Positions 11,776 through 23,734 of a stretch of DNA of 64,000 nucleotides are shown piece after piece. How positions within the stretch are numbered: position 1 is the stretch's first letter; every line of letters starts with the position of its first letter. Source of the DNA: Rotaria sp. Silwood1 (Eukaryota; Rotifera; Eurotatoria; Philodinida; Philodinidae); contig CAJNOP010000324.1 in assembly GCA_905250075.1 (NCBI GenBank), forward strand, positions 1-64,000. Reading direction: 5' to 3'. Made by a program: the position numbers and the translations under genes. A model generated the notes under the pieces. It searched no databases, was not told the origin of the DNA, and was given only the letters and a program-made list of their open reading frames with translations.

Positions 11776-12914
11776 TTTTCATGAAAACAACTATTTAATT
11801 GACTAGAAATCTCTGATTTTCTCTAAAAATAGCATTTTACAAATCCGGCATCACTTTTCTTTTGCCGAAACTGTTTTTTTTCATGATATTCATTTTTCGA
11901 CCATTCCTGAGGGGACCAGGGGGCTAAAATTGACCGAAAAATGAAAGTTATAGAAGCAGCTTGCAATATATACGGGTCGATTCAGTTTTTTGTGCTGATT
12001 TCAAGTATAACATTTTTCTAAAGTCAAACAAAGCACTTTCTGCCCGAAAAGCGTCAAAAAAAGAGACAAATTTACTGTCAAACACAATAGTGGAAGCAAA
12101 AGTAATTCTTAAGACATCGAATTTCAAGTTGAAAATGGCGTCGTCACAAAGAGCACATTGAGTTGCATATTCAATAAAAACTATCCAGCTGGTGCATCCA
12201 GAAAAAACTATAATTTCGAAAGACTCGAAAAATCATTATTTGTGCTAAGGGACCCAATCATAGCGGTGTTTGACATTTATCTATAGAAAAAACTTCCAAT
12301 GTCTAAGATGTTCTTAAAGATTCTGATAGAGAGTGAAATTCTCTATCAAACAAGCTTATTTGTGACTAGTTTAGTTTGAATTTTGATGGACTTTCAAGTC
12401 CCAAACTGAATTTTACGGCTTCCAGAGAGCACTTCAGATCTTTCTTATTATCCGAGCACTTTTGAAAAATAGTGTGATATTTGTAATCAGCACACATAGC
12501 GCTATCGAACTAGAAAGTCTTCTGATGGAACGGAGAAAAAAAAAAATTTTTTCGAAACCTGAGGGGACCCTAGAGGTCATAAAATTGAGTTGTAATAAAA
12601 TGCAAAATAAACTTGTGAAAAATAATCAGAGTTCAATGTCGATTATCGGGCTAATAAAATTAGGCTGATCTTGTTTGGGATGGTCATTCCATAATTTGAC
12701 ACACCTCCTTTATTCAAAATTCCAGCAAAAATGCAAACAAAGTTATTTGTTTAAATTTTTCCTGTTCTCTTAAGTCATAAGACATTAGTCAAGAGTCCTA
12801 AATATCTTTTCTTTCATACACTATATTTCTTCTTGGTCATGTTGCTTAGTTCTTCTTTTTGCTTTAGATTTATTTTATATAAATAATTCGTCGAAATATT
12901 ATTCCTGATTCAAA

Positions 12915-14576
12915 ATGTCAATTGAAATTCAATCAATATTCGCCTTTCTCAGGCAGAACTCAACTCATTCCCATGGCAGCCGCACAGCGCAATCCGTAGT
13001 TGCAATTCTTATTATAACAATAATGATATTCTTCTTGATACTCTACATAATAACTATCATTGGATATCTTGTAGGAATCATTTTTCGTTTGTGTTTGCCG
13101 GTCAAAGTTCATCCTACACTGTAGGATATATTACCATCACCGCCCAACGTATCCGATTATCCGATTGTTCTCGTTCGGTTGCCGATGATGAATGAAATCG
13201 AATGCTGCGAATCCGTCATTCATTGTGCATGCAATCTTGACTGGCCAAAAATGCGATTATTTGTTCAAGTACTCGACGACTCGACCGATGAACGAGCTAT
13301 AGCACTTGTTGATCAGTGCGTCGATAAGTGGAGCCGAAAGAGCATACAAATTGACACCATTCGTCGTCCTATTCGGGAGGGATTCAAAGCGGATAGTATG
13401 CAACATGGCATGACCTTTATGCCGAATGCTGCTTACATTGCCATATTTGATGCTGACTTTTTACCAACAGCTGACTTTCTCTTACAAACAGTACCAACAT
13501 TGATACAAGATCCACTTGTGGCTTTCGTTCAAGCACGGTGGACATTTACCAATGCCAAAGAGTCCTTCTTGACACGTATGCAAGAGATCTGGCTCAATTT
13601 TCATCATAAATGCGAACAAGAAGGTAGTTATCGAGTATCGGTCTTCTTCGGTTTCAATGGTACGGGTGGAGTTTGGCGTACATCGGCCATCGAGCAATGT
13701 GGTGGTTGGCAATGCGATACACTTGTCGAAGACTGGGATCTCTCTCTTCGAACCCATCTAAATGGTTGGCATTCAGCCTATATGAACAATGTCGGATGTC
13801 TAAACGAAATATCACCGACGTTCGCTGCCTTTTACTCCCAACAATACCGATGGACTTGTGGTCCGATGCAGGTCCTTCGAAAGTTAGCCCCACGCATCAT
13901 TCCAACAAAACACATATCCTGGGCAAAAAAGTTGTGGTGCTTCAGGTTCCTATTTCGCCTCCTATACGATCTTTTTCAATATCTGGCGCTTCTATTATTA
14001 CTGCCAATGACTATCGTGTTACAAATGGCAAACGCTACATATTTCCTCTTTATGGTGTTGACGGTGCTTCCCATGTTACGCGTTGTGGCATTCACACCAA
14101 ACGAAATCCATATGATTCTACTCTATATCCTTTTTATGAATGGTGTGTCTCTACATAAATCCTTTGCCGTCATTACCGGAATATTTGGTCATTCATCGAG
14201 CAAACAGTGGATCGTAACACCAAAGTATAACTGTGTTAATAATGCATCACCTCAACAGTTGACAGAAGTACAGACATCCGATCCGACTGAAAATATCGTG
14301 ACGCCGTTAATAGAGAACACAAAGCCGACAACATCAGGTCGTTGTTTATTTTCTTTTCGAGCCATATTTGCTTTTTTTTCATCGATTTGCGATCGAATCT
14401 GTAAAATATTCAGATCGTTTTGGTTCTACAAATGGAACTTCGTTATGGCTTTATACTTATTCTCCATTGGATGCTTTGCGTTCATCAGTAAGCAATATGT
14501 CATTGGTGTCTACAATGTTTTAAATGAACTGATATTTACAGTATTTTCATTTGGTGCCATGGGACGATTCGAATAG
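12915..14576 (+). pseudogene. CslA-like family-2 glycosyltransferase (beta-mannan synthase type), interrupted by an in-frame stop
   Basis: The protein resembles plant CslA glucomannan 4-beta-mannosyltransferases, membrane enzymes that polymerise GDP-mannose. An N-terminal hydrophobic segment (12915-13121) ends in a TAG at 13122-13124. The same frame then continues with PSPPNVSDYPIVLVRLPMMNE, the usual start of the catalytic domain, and stays open to 14576. Counting from the Met at 13179, the catalytic landmarks are intact: DDSTD (33-37), DAD (91-93), FFGFNGTGG, VED (183-185) and QQYRW (221-225). Several membrane segments follow. Total length with the N-terminus would be about 553 residues, typical of the family. 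No GT-AG intron can remove the stop. Either the gene is recently broken, or translation starts at 13179 without the first helix. CslA-type enzymes are otherwise plant and microbial, so horizontal acquisition is likely. Confidence 0.85.
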
Positions 14577-14767
14577 GAATAATACGCTCGTGAAAACTTT
14601 GTTCAAACATCGTATTTAGACGTATTTATAGATCGGTGACAGACAAAGGGTTGAATAACTCTTTGAAGATCGGACTTTTTTAATTAAAAAACATTATTCA
14701 ATCGTTTTATTTTATTTTAACTCAAAATGGCTACGTGATAATCTTATGATAAGCAAAAAAACAATTT

Positions 14768-15806
14768 TTATTCATCTTGTAAACAGAATGCTAACTTTCA
14801 AGTAGAGCATTCGATGTTGGATCGAACTTCTGCTTCCTTTGTGCTGCAATAAGCACATCTTCTTTTTGTTCCTTTTACAGGTAAATGCATTTCATTGTCA
14901 AAATCAAGGGTAGTTTTTGGTGATGCTAGTTTAGACTTCTTTTCAGAAGGAGATTTTCCACGACTTATTTGTTCGCTGCTGTCAGAGCAGAGAAACTGCG
15001 CAACTGAAACCATGTAATTAAAGTATGTTAATTTATCCTGAGCTAACTGATTATAGCAAATAAATGAGTTGGAAATATATGTATTTAGAAAACAAATAAA
15101 AATTCGAAGCCAGTTTTCTTTAGATTTGCGATCAAGGTTGTAGCAGGATATTCTTTGAGTGAGTCGATCAACCCCATGCACAAACTGATTGTAATCTTTT
15201 TTTACTGTTAAACAGTTAATTGTCAAACGTTGACCATTTTTCAATCGACTGGGAACCGGAACAACTTTGTTGTCTTTATGATAATCTGAAGCCAACAAAA
15301 CGTGTCTGGTATCCATCCATATGAAGACAGTGCTGTTCGATATAATCATTGATTTGTAATTCCCTCGTTCCATTTTGTCTCTCTTGCCAAAAAATCGACG
15401 AAATACCTGCTCGATGTGGTCTAATCGTTCCACTGGCCTTTTTGTTCTGTAATTTTAGCTTTTCTAATAATCCCAGAGAAGTGAAAAATTTATCGAAATA
15501 TAGGTGTTTTCCTTCACAATAATGACCAAAGATAAAATTGAAAACAACACGTTCGCCCAAAGGTACTTATTTTTCACTGGTTTCTTCTTTTCCTAAATAG
15601 ATTTCATATTTGAATAAGTAACCAGTGATTGGATCACATAAACAACAAACTTTATATCCTCTTTTTGGGTGTGGATGTGTAATAGCTACCACAATACCTG
15701 CTATTTTCGAATATACTGAGTGTGAATACTTGTAGATAATGGTATTATAGATAAATGTCGACTGTGCTGATTGAAATTCTATCGATGGGGCTTTGTTATG
15801 ACGAAC
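14768..15806 (-). pseudogene. piggyBac-type transposase (DDE_Tnp_1_7), broken
   Basis: Two overlapping minus-strand frames match the C-terminal half of piggyBac/PGBD transposases. Upstream lies CCLCDPITGY, then YFDKFFTSLGLLEKL, then after a frameshift near 15430 come WMDTRHVLLAS, FVHGVDRLTQRISCYNLDRKSK and a cysteine-rich tail with CAYCS. The putative catalytic Asp residues in YFDKFF and GVDR are present. Lesions are a TAA at 15567-15569, the frameshift, and a TGA at 14798-14800. The TGA falls exactly where the tail expects a conserved Cys; reading on gives KLAFCLQDE and a stop at 14768. The N-terminal half is not seen. It lies 200 bp downstream of the glycosyltransferase on the opposite strand. 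Confidence 0.85.
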
Positions 15807-16435
15807 TTTTCTTCTTTATTATTGGGGTATGATTTGTAGATAGATCATGATGGTGTAGTTTTGCTGGTGTACATGAAAAGTGTTTAGTTGCTACTGACAA
15901 TTATTTAAGTTATATTGGGACTGATTGTTTCGTCTTTTGGCTATGGATTAGAGCTGGATTGATGGGGAATATGATAGGGAAAGCAGTTTGTTTTGAATGT
16001 TTGTTATAGATGAATTGCTTGTTAGTATGGATTCAATACTCGTTTTGAAGAATTAGTGTATTGCTGCCACGATCATTTTGGTGATGGGAATGGACCGGTA
16101 GAAGTGTAGATGGAAACGGTGAATCTGTCATAGATGTAACTGTTAATTTGGTTGAACGTTAATTTCATATTGTTTTATCTTGTCATCAAGCTTTTGGCAC
16201 GAAAGTCGTGTAGGATGTCTTAGATTTATCTGCTAATGTTGTTTGATCTCTATCGATAGTGATGCAATTAATTCATTTTGGCAGTTGAAAGCATAATTAC
16301 GTTTTTCTGATATTGATATATCTTGGAAGAATATGAGTTGTGTGTTACGATTCGTATTTATTGGATTGAATGCTTCATGTTAGAAAAGACAAACAAAACT
16401 ATATACTATTCAAAGGAACACTCTTACTTGTTTCA

Positions 16436-16492
16436 GGGTGTGGGTGTGAATCTTTTCTTCTATGACACCCACACCCACCCACATCCACACCC
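16436..16492. repeat. Telomere-like hairpin
   Basis: GGGTGTGGGTGTGA (16436-16449) is followed by a 15-base spacer and a long C-rich arm of CACCC/CACACCC/CATCCACACCC (16465-16492). The spacer begins ATCTTTTCTTC, closely matching the spacer of the hairpin at 45322-45379. The surrounding 15810-17130 has no gene I can support. Confidence 0.75.
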
Positions 16493-17133
16493 GTTTTTTT
16501 ACATGATTGTTATAGAAGGTTTTCAAGAAAAATATATACTTGCTTTGGCGATCGAAACGACTTGGATGATGTTAACGCATTAAAAATCAATTAAATCACC
16601 ATAATCAGTTGTTTTCTCTTAGATTCCGAGAATTCTATCATAAGTTTCTAAGCATTGAAATAAACTAAGATAACCACTTTTTAAATCTTAGTGGACATGT
16701 ACCAAGCCCGAACTCATTACGAGCTTACTTTTCTAGTTGAACTCAATCTCATCAAGTTCAAACGGTTTGGGTTTGGTCCATGTGTAAATATTAGTGTCTT
16801 TTTTAATTCTTTATTGCTATCTATGCTTATTTTTTAACAATATTTTGTAAACAGAAAAATGTAAGAAAGATTTCTAAATATATATTCACAAAATGATTCT
16901 CATTTGTTCTATTCAATGATGTTTTGAACTTTTTTTCTCTCGTCATTGTTCTGTGTTTTGTTGCTATGGATTTTATAATGCTATTGTCGATCAATGTGCT
17001 CGATAATGTATTGAATTAAAAAGAACACCTAATAATAAAGTTACATGGTAGAAAGAGAAACGAAAACAAAGGAAAATTTTTATTCTTTTTTTTTCATGTT
17101 GATAATTTTTTTACAAATGAAAAAAGAAATTCA

Positions 17134-20094
17134 ATGAGTATTAACGAAGAAAATTTAGAAACATATTTTCTTATTTGGCTTGATAATGCAACTGGAAATA
17201 TTCAAAAGAAACAACTTACTCAAGTAGAACTCCGCTCATCAATTCATTATTTAAAAATATTTTCGGATGAAGAACTGTGTGAAAATTATATTCAATCATT
17301 ATCGAATGATGATAGAGTTATATTTATTATTAATGCTCAATTAGGAAAAAAGTTTATCCCTCGAATTCATCAATTATCACAAATAACTTCCATCTATGTA
17401 TTTTGCGTTGACAAAAGCAAACATGAAGCATGGGCTAATCAATATAACAAGGTGAAATTTAATTTTATATTTTTATAAGCATATTTTCCACTTGAATATA
17501 GCTCTTGAAAAAGTTTTCGAGAGATAAGATCTTCAGAGTTAAATCTTTTGTAATAAGTTTATTGTAATTTGAATATTTTGAGAAATGAATACATATTCGA
17601 TAAGACAAGACTTCAGTGCACCTGCAAATGTTCTATTTTGATTTTGTGAAATATGTTCTAAAAGAAATGTTGCAGTATAGAGGATAAAGACTCGCACTCC
17701 GTGTCTCCCAGACAAATCATGTATCATTAACGTCTTATTAGAATATGTTAGTAGCCGAAAATCTTTATGGGTGTGGGTGCTCAACTTCATGAGTAATAGA
17801 ATAGTTTGGTTTGCCGAGTGTTTGTTCTTGAGATATCGAAATTTTTAACAAATAGCTGTGGTGACGTGCAAAATTGACTTGCACTTTTTATTTGGAAATT
17901 TTAATATCTCGAGACAGAAGACATGGCAAAGAGAATCATACTAGATGGATCAAATGAACATTGTAACAGTCGAAAAACCATATGGTTCTTGAAAAGGTCT
18001 CCCCATGAGTGAAGCCCATCGGATCGAAGAATTTTTGGACCTGATTTGCAGTTTTTTTTTTGTATCTGATTCCAGTTGGGTTCAGATACACTTGTAAGGC
18101 TCTACTCAAGGTCTCTTCCACTACAATATATTACAATTTTTATGTAATTAATAATAATAGACTCATCTTGTTTCACGTTTGCATCCCACAGAAATTGCGC
18201 AAATATTTTTTCAGTAAATTTGGATTATGTGCATGGAAGAATTTATTGAAGATCCAAATGATTTTGAAAATGAATCAAATATGTTCAAAAAACACATAAC
18301 TTTCTACTAAACACTTTCAATTTTCTTTTTTGGTTGATAAAGAATTTGTCTGACTGAGAAAAATATTCAAGTAGAAAATAATGCGATTTAAATGATGATT
18401 GCTTAACGTTTAAATAGGACTCATCTATTTTCGATATATAGATAAAATGTTTAGTAAGTCAATATGATGAACTCGTTTCTCAAATTGGATATGATCAAAA
18501 ACGAAGAATTACAGCAAAAACTGACGAACCAATATCAATAAGTATTCTTGATGAAAATCGGACTAATACTTCGAGTACTACTCAAGAATATTCAACAACA
18601 ATTGACTATGATTTTGCTTATTCTTTTTCACTCGTTAATTGTCTCGTTAAAATGAAATCATTTTATTCCGAAAAAAGACAATTTATTAAATTATGTGAAA
18701 ATATTTATCAAGAAAATCCCAATGAATTATTAATACTAGAAGAGTTTACAAAAGAATATTCATCTTTAAAAGCATTATCTTGGTTAACAAGAGATTCATT
18801 TATTCATCGGTTAATTAATAAAGCAATAAGAATAAAAAATTTTCATATATTATTTTTATCTCGATTTTATTTTCAAGATATTTATCAACAACTTGAAAAA
18901 AATAAATGTTTAAAAGCTATTCGTGTTTATCGAAGTTATCATCTTTCAACAAATCAGTTAGATTTATTAAAAAATTCTATCGAGAAAATTATTTCAATAA
19001 ATTCATTTTTTCTAACGAATCTAAATCGTCGACAATCAATTTCTTATTTAAAAGAATCAATTTTAAACGATGATCATCATTCTATTCTATTCGAAATTGA
19101 TGCTGATCCTCGTTTGAATGGTATTCAATCATTTGCTAATATAACATCATTAAGTTATTCTATGGGAGAACAAATCGTACTTTTTATGTCAGGTTCATTA
19201 TTTCGAATAATTAATATTCAACATGATAATAATTCATTTGTTATTATTCAATTAAAATTATGTAGTCAAAATGAACAAGATTTAAATATATTAAAACTAT
19301 CGGAACAATTTGACTTTATTTCATTTGGTCAATTAATAATTGATAGAAAATTATTTGATCAAGCTCAAATATATTATAATTATTTAATTGCTCAAATGTC
19401 TGATGATGATGTCGATATGAGTATATGTTATGATGCACTTGGATATATTCTATCAGAAAAACATCAATATAATTCAAGTTTAAAATGGTATGAAAAATCA
19501 CTTGTAATTAAAAAGAAATTATTTGTTCCCTATGATTCACGTATAATATCTACGTATAATTCAATTGCTTCACTGCATCTTACTAATAATGATTATAACC
19601 GAGCATTAACATTTTATGAGAAAGCATTTAAAATTCTTCAACAAAAATATGGTGATGATCATATACGTCTAGCAGAATGTTATAATAATATGGCAATGGT
19701 TCATAAACATCAAGAACAATATCGAGAAGCTCTTAATTTATATAATCAAGCATCATCTATTTATCAAAAACATACTATCGATAATAATATTAATTTAGCT
19801 TTATCTTATAATAATGTTGGTTTAGTTTATCGTCATTTAACTGAATATGATCTTGCATTAGAATATTGTGATCGATCATTAAAAACTTATGAAAGTATTC
19901 TTCCACTTAAACATTCTCTTATTGCAATGACATTGGAAAATATTGCAAATATTTATTACGATAAAGAAGATTTTAATCAAGCACTTAAATATTATGAGAA
20001 AGCAGCTAAGATTTATCGTCATATATTACCTTCAACACATCCTGATGTTTTACAAATTCGATTGATTATTAAAAAAACTGAAGCAAAAATCTGA
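17134..20094 (+). CDS. ADP-ribosyltransferase-fold plus TPR protein, catalytic motifs apparently lost
   Basis: Two exons join in frame: 17134-17451 and 18442-20094, with a 990-bp intron (GTGAAA donor, TATATAG acceptor), giving 656 residues. The N-terminal ~115 residues resemble a small Rossmann-like sensor domain (LIWLDN, RVIFIIN, RIHQL, IYVFCVDK). Residues ~180-370 match the arginine-type mono-ADP-ribosyltransferase fold common in bdelloid TPR proteins. From ~410 to 640 there are about five tetratricopeptide repeats of kinesin-light-chain type. Family members normally carry YRG, FLSTS and E-E-E-V-L-F. Here these read YRS (R270), FLTN (~296-299) and EQIVLF (349 on), so the catalytic ExE is lost and NAD transfer is doubtful. 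The TPR array is intact, so a binding role may remain. An AATAAA signal lies at 20149. Confidence 0.85.
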
Positions 20095-20820
20095 ATTGCA
20101 TCTCTTTGATTGTTTTTTGAATGACAAATAATCAATTGAATTCATCTTAATAAACATCAAGGATATTTCAAACTAATAATCATTAAAAATGTTTGATGAG
20201 TAAAATTGAAAAGAAAACAAAACTCATACAATAGATGAGAATGTTATTTCACGTCCAAAATTCACTAAAATTTTTGACTTTATGTCAAAAATAAAACAAA
20301 ATAGATGTTGTTTGTTCATTATTACCTGTCTCAAATGATCTAAAAAGACTAATGGTTTTTCATGTTTCTTCAAGTTCAACTTTACAAGCTCTATCCAATG
20401 GTGAAAACACATATAGATAGATAACTTCGTTCTTGAGAAGCAACCGAATTCAGGGCCCAATTTTAGATTTTCAGGAGTATTTCTTCGACTCATTCATCCG
20501 ACAAAATAAGTCGAGTAGACAATTGATCTTCTCACATGGATTTCTGCAGGCTCATTATGTAGTGACAATCGAATATCAGGAGCAGGTTGAATTCGTACTG
20601 GACGATTTCATCATAGTGCGGTAATAGAGTAGTTTTACAGGTTGGGTTTGAAGACTATGCTAACGGCAGTTGCTACTTTGTTGCTGTCTAGTGTTTTTAT
20701 GTGTTGAGAATAATTTTTTAGGATGTGAGTAACTATGAAGAGAATGGACATCGATGCGCACACCCATACAGTAACACTTTATTCACTAATCACTATTATT
20801 TGATTTCTTATATATGTATA

Positions 20821-20898
20821 GAAGCTGACGTCGGAATAGGAGTTAATGGTAAAGGACGTCAACAAGCTGTATTAGCAGGTAATTTTAGTTTTGGATAA
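20821..20898 (+). pseudogene. Exon fragment resembling a P4-type ATPase hinge region
   Basis: After a TATAG acceptor-like sequence, the frame reads EADVGIGVNGKGRQQAVLAG and then NFSFG and a stop. This resembles the ADVGVGI-x-G-x-EG-x-QAVLASDFSF segment of phospholipid-flipping P4 ATPases. The GDGxND part that should precede it is not visible upstream and nothing follows downstream. It looks like an isolated relic or a captured exon. The match is short, so chance similarity is possible. Confidence 0.4.
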
Positions 20899-21323
20899 GA
20901 AGCTGGATATTAAATATACAAACAACACATCCACACCATATCAATGATGGTAATAAAAATAACAATAAATCAACAACAACAATGAACAAAGAAAAACAGG
21001 TCGGTCGTGATCATTAGATCAATGAAACATTACAAAATACCAAAATAAACTAACAAATCTTGATTAAATGTTTAGCGTCAATCAGCAACATCTATTGATA
21101 GGTATAAGTGAAGAGAACACCCACATTCTTAATTATTATTTAATACAGGAGAGTAATAATCAAAATAGGGCGACCACATGCAATCAACTATCATAGCACA
21201 AGGAACAGAGAATTGATTAGGCCGCTTTTTACATTAAAGTGAAGTAGCGCCATATAGATATTTTGTATGTATAGCATATATTTTTAAGTATTTTTCCTCC
21301 TAATCTTTGCACTTTTGGTCTTT

Positions 21324-21378
21324 GAGTGTGGGTGCGTGTATGGGTAGGTATGAAATTCGTTTCATTGCCACCCACACC
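21324..21378. repeat. Telomere-like hairpin
   Basis: GAGTGTGGGTGCGTGTATGG (from 21324) opens the hairpin, and CCACCCACACC (21368-21378) closes it. The spacer TATGAAATTCGTTTCATTG resembles the spacers of the copies at 16436 and 45322. Weaker or half copies lie at 20721-20767, 20926-20938 and 21109-21128. Confidence 0.7.
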
Positions 21379-21431
21379 TTCATCTGTAAATGCTATCTAA
21401 AATATCATAAGATTCGGAAGCATATAACGTT

Positions 21432-22143
21432 TAGAGGTGTTAGCCGATCATTTTTCGGCGGCGGCGGCGCGTCAAGTCTGCCGAGAAAACCGTTTTCAGC
21501 GGCGGCGGCGAAATTATTCGTGCGTCGTTTCCGTTTATTCGTGGTTCCCTACTCCTAAAACAAACATTACACGTTCCGTTCTCAGAGAAATATAACGTTA
21601 TATACCTCCTTCAACGTGGATCTCCTTTTCTAAAAAAGATTTTTCACTATACGTCAGTTTATTTTCATCACATCAAGACTTTCAATGTTTTAAGGTACAA
21701 TAAGTTGAAAAATACCAATAGCGTATGCTAGAAGCAGAAGTAATAGTAGTATCATTTCAATCTACTTGTTTGTCAAAGCAAATTTTGCAATAAATAGTAT
21801 TGTTATCAATCGCTTCTTTCATTTTTAATGATGCCAGTTGACCGAAGTATGACCATGCAAGAGATTGACCGGTGTTGAAAGAGCGGAGGTTGATGTAAAC
21901 ATCTCGAACACAGTGCGTTATTCTAGCAGAATAATCAGTTTTCTTCACCAGCCAGATATAATACAATGTTAACAAGAATGTCAGTTGTGTCACTGAATGT
22001 GCAATGCGAACGCAACTATTTATATGTTTCATACCTTTTGTTCTCTCGCTTAATTGATTATTCAGAAAAGGAAGAAGTTTGAACTAGAGATTCTAATTCG
22101 ATCGACGGCGGCGGCGGCGAAAAATCGGTGGCTAACACCTCTA
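21432..22143. mobile_element. Non-autonomous hAT-type element with CGG-rich termini, 712 bp
   Basis: The inverted ends read TAGAGGTGTTAGCC at 21432 and GGCTAACACCTCTA ending at 22143. Just inside both ends lie runs of CGG repeated four or five times (about 21457-21470, 21500-21511 and 22104-22119). The element is flanked by 8-bp direct repeats differing at one base: ATAACGTT (21424-21431) and ATAACATT (22144-22151). The TAGAG-type end and 8-bp duplication fit the hAT superfamily. No transposase frame is inside. Confidence 0.85.
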
Positions 22144-22151
22144 ATAACATT

Positions 22152-23734
22152 ATACTTTAGCTGCACTTTTAGCTAAATGCTTTCTAATGAAACTTTGTTG
22201 CTGATACTTCATATGTTCCCAAATTCTTTAGTAAAACTGATGTATAGTATGAGTCCTGTATTTGTCTTCTTCAACTTATTTTTACAGTCAGTCTGCTCCA
22301 AATGAGAACAGCTGTCCTTCCAATTGCGTTGGCTTACGGAGGCTTCACTTCTCATTTTGGTTTTTGAGAGACCATCAAAGATCTTCTGCAACTAAAATTT
22401 CGAATCGTCTATGCTAGACCTAAAGAACAAGTGAACTTAAATAAGAATCCATTATTGATAGCAAAGCTATACATACAGTCAGGTGAAAGAGACCTAGTTG
22501 CATACTCCTCTGTATGCTGCACATATGAATAATTATGTTCAAGATGAAATAAAATGTCTTGGTATCTGCTTCAGTCCTCTTTTGGCTGGTACCCAAATGA
22601 GTTTCAGCCTTCTTGCAAGTGGAAGACAGATCGACCATTACATCATATCAAAGGATGTTGCTATCACCAGTGAAATGGATATTACAGTGCCTCTACTGTG
22701 GCGTAAAATAGTGTCACATATTAACTTTTAAGATGGCAGCTGCTTGATGATCGATCGAATAGCAGAATGATCTGGTTGCACTCAGAAGTCAAAGGAGAGT
22801 GGTACGCAATGTATAGGCTCAACATGAAGCCGCGGACTACTATTATAGTAGACACTGCTGAGGAACGCACTTGTATTCAGACTCTTTTTGATAGAGATGG
22901 CATGTGTGTATTTGGCCGAGAAAAATTGCTTTGATCATGAAATCATCTTCATAATAATCACCAGATTTATGTTCTCTTTGATTTATTTAAAGCAATTAGT
23001 TAATGTTTGATTTTGCTCGACTCTTTTGGAGATCCTATTTTTGCATACTCCATAAATTTCATGGTGCGCGCATGAAGCTGATGGAAAGTTTCGTACATTT
23101 GGAAAAGAACAATCCTCTTCCTTCAACTCGATCGGATTATTCGTTGCTTTAGGGAGAAAACACTATGGCATTTTTATCACCTGTATCATACATAGATTTT
23201 AGATGAAGAGATCATGTACTTTTCCGCTCATTACAGCCTTTGATATCTTTTGGACAAGATCTAGCGAAAGTGGGCTTCATCAGAATTGATACAACCATTG
23301 TATCGGAACGTGAAGGGTCCCCAAGAATAATCTTAGTTCTAACAGTTGAAAATAATGATATATGCATGTGAGGCTTGAGTCTCCTCTGATTCAGTTTACC
23401 TTTTTCTCCTGCGCTTCTTTATTTTTTCAGTTTTCGTTCTATAATAATGCACTGTAGCAGTCTCATGCAAGTATCTCAAAACTGATCGCCCGCTTCGTTG
23501 TTCTATTTTACTTGTGCTTCTTCGAACATGGGATGACTTGCTAGTGTTATCAAAGGTAGTGATAAAGAATAGTAGAGCCAACAAGATTGCAACACAATCT
23601 TTAAAACACATAACTTTAAATAAATACATCAGCAAGCAAGTGACTGTGAGATAATCGAACGATACGACGTTTATTTCTATTTTTTCAGCTTACAGCTTTA
23701 CGTCTTAATTCCATCTTCTGACATCCATTGATAG
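22152..23734. other. Gene-less stretch upstream of the CSC1 gene
   Basis: Open frames at 22420-22731 and 23396-23635 are short, mutually overlapping and match nothing I know. No repeat structure was noticed. The last 100 bases before 23735 presumably include the CSC1 promoter, but no clear motif stands out. Confidence 0.35.

Larger units (their letters stand above)
11060..12914. other. Gene-less stretch with a diverged internal repeat
   Basis: Apart from the short repeats listed separately, two related segments (about 11885-11945 and 12545-12600) share TTTTTCGA...CCTGAGGGGACC followed by AAAATTGA. They may be ends of one decayed element of about 700 bp. Short open frames here show no recognisable product. 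Confidence 0.35.

Noticed and set aside
13482..14158. Long frames on other strands and phases inside the glycosyltransferase
   Set aside because: Shadow frames of the real gene, with no domain similarity.
21757..22032. A 91-codon minus-strand frame inside the CGG-ended element
   Set aside because: No hAT transposase or other domain features, and it is short with unremarkable composition.
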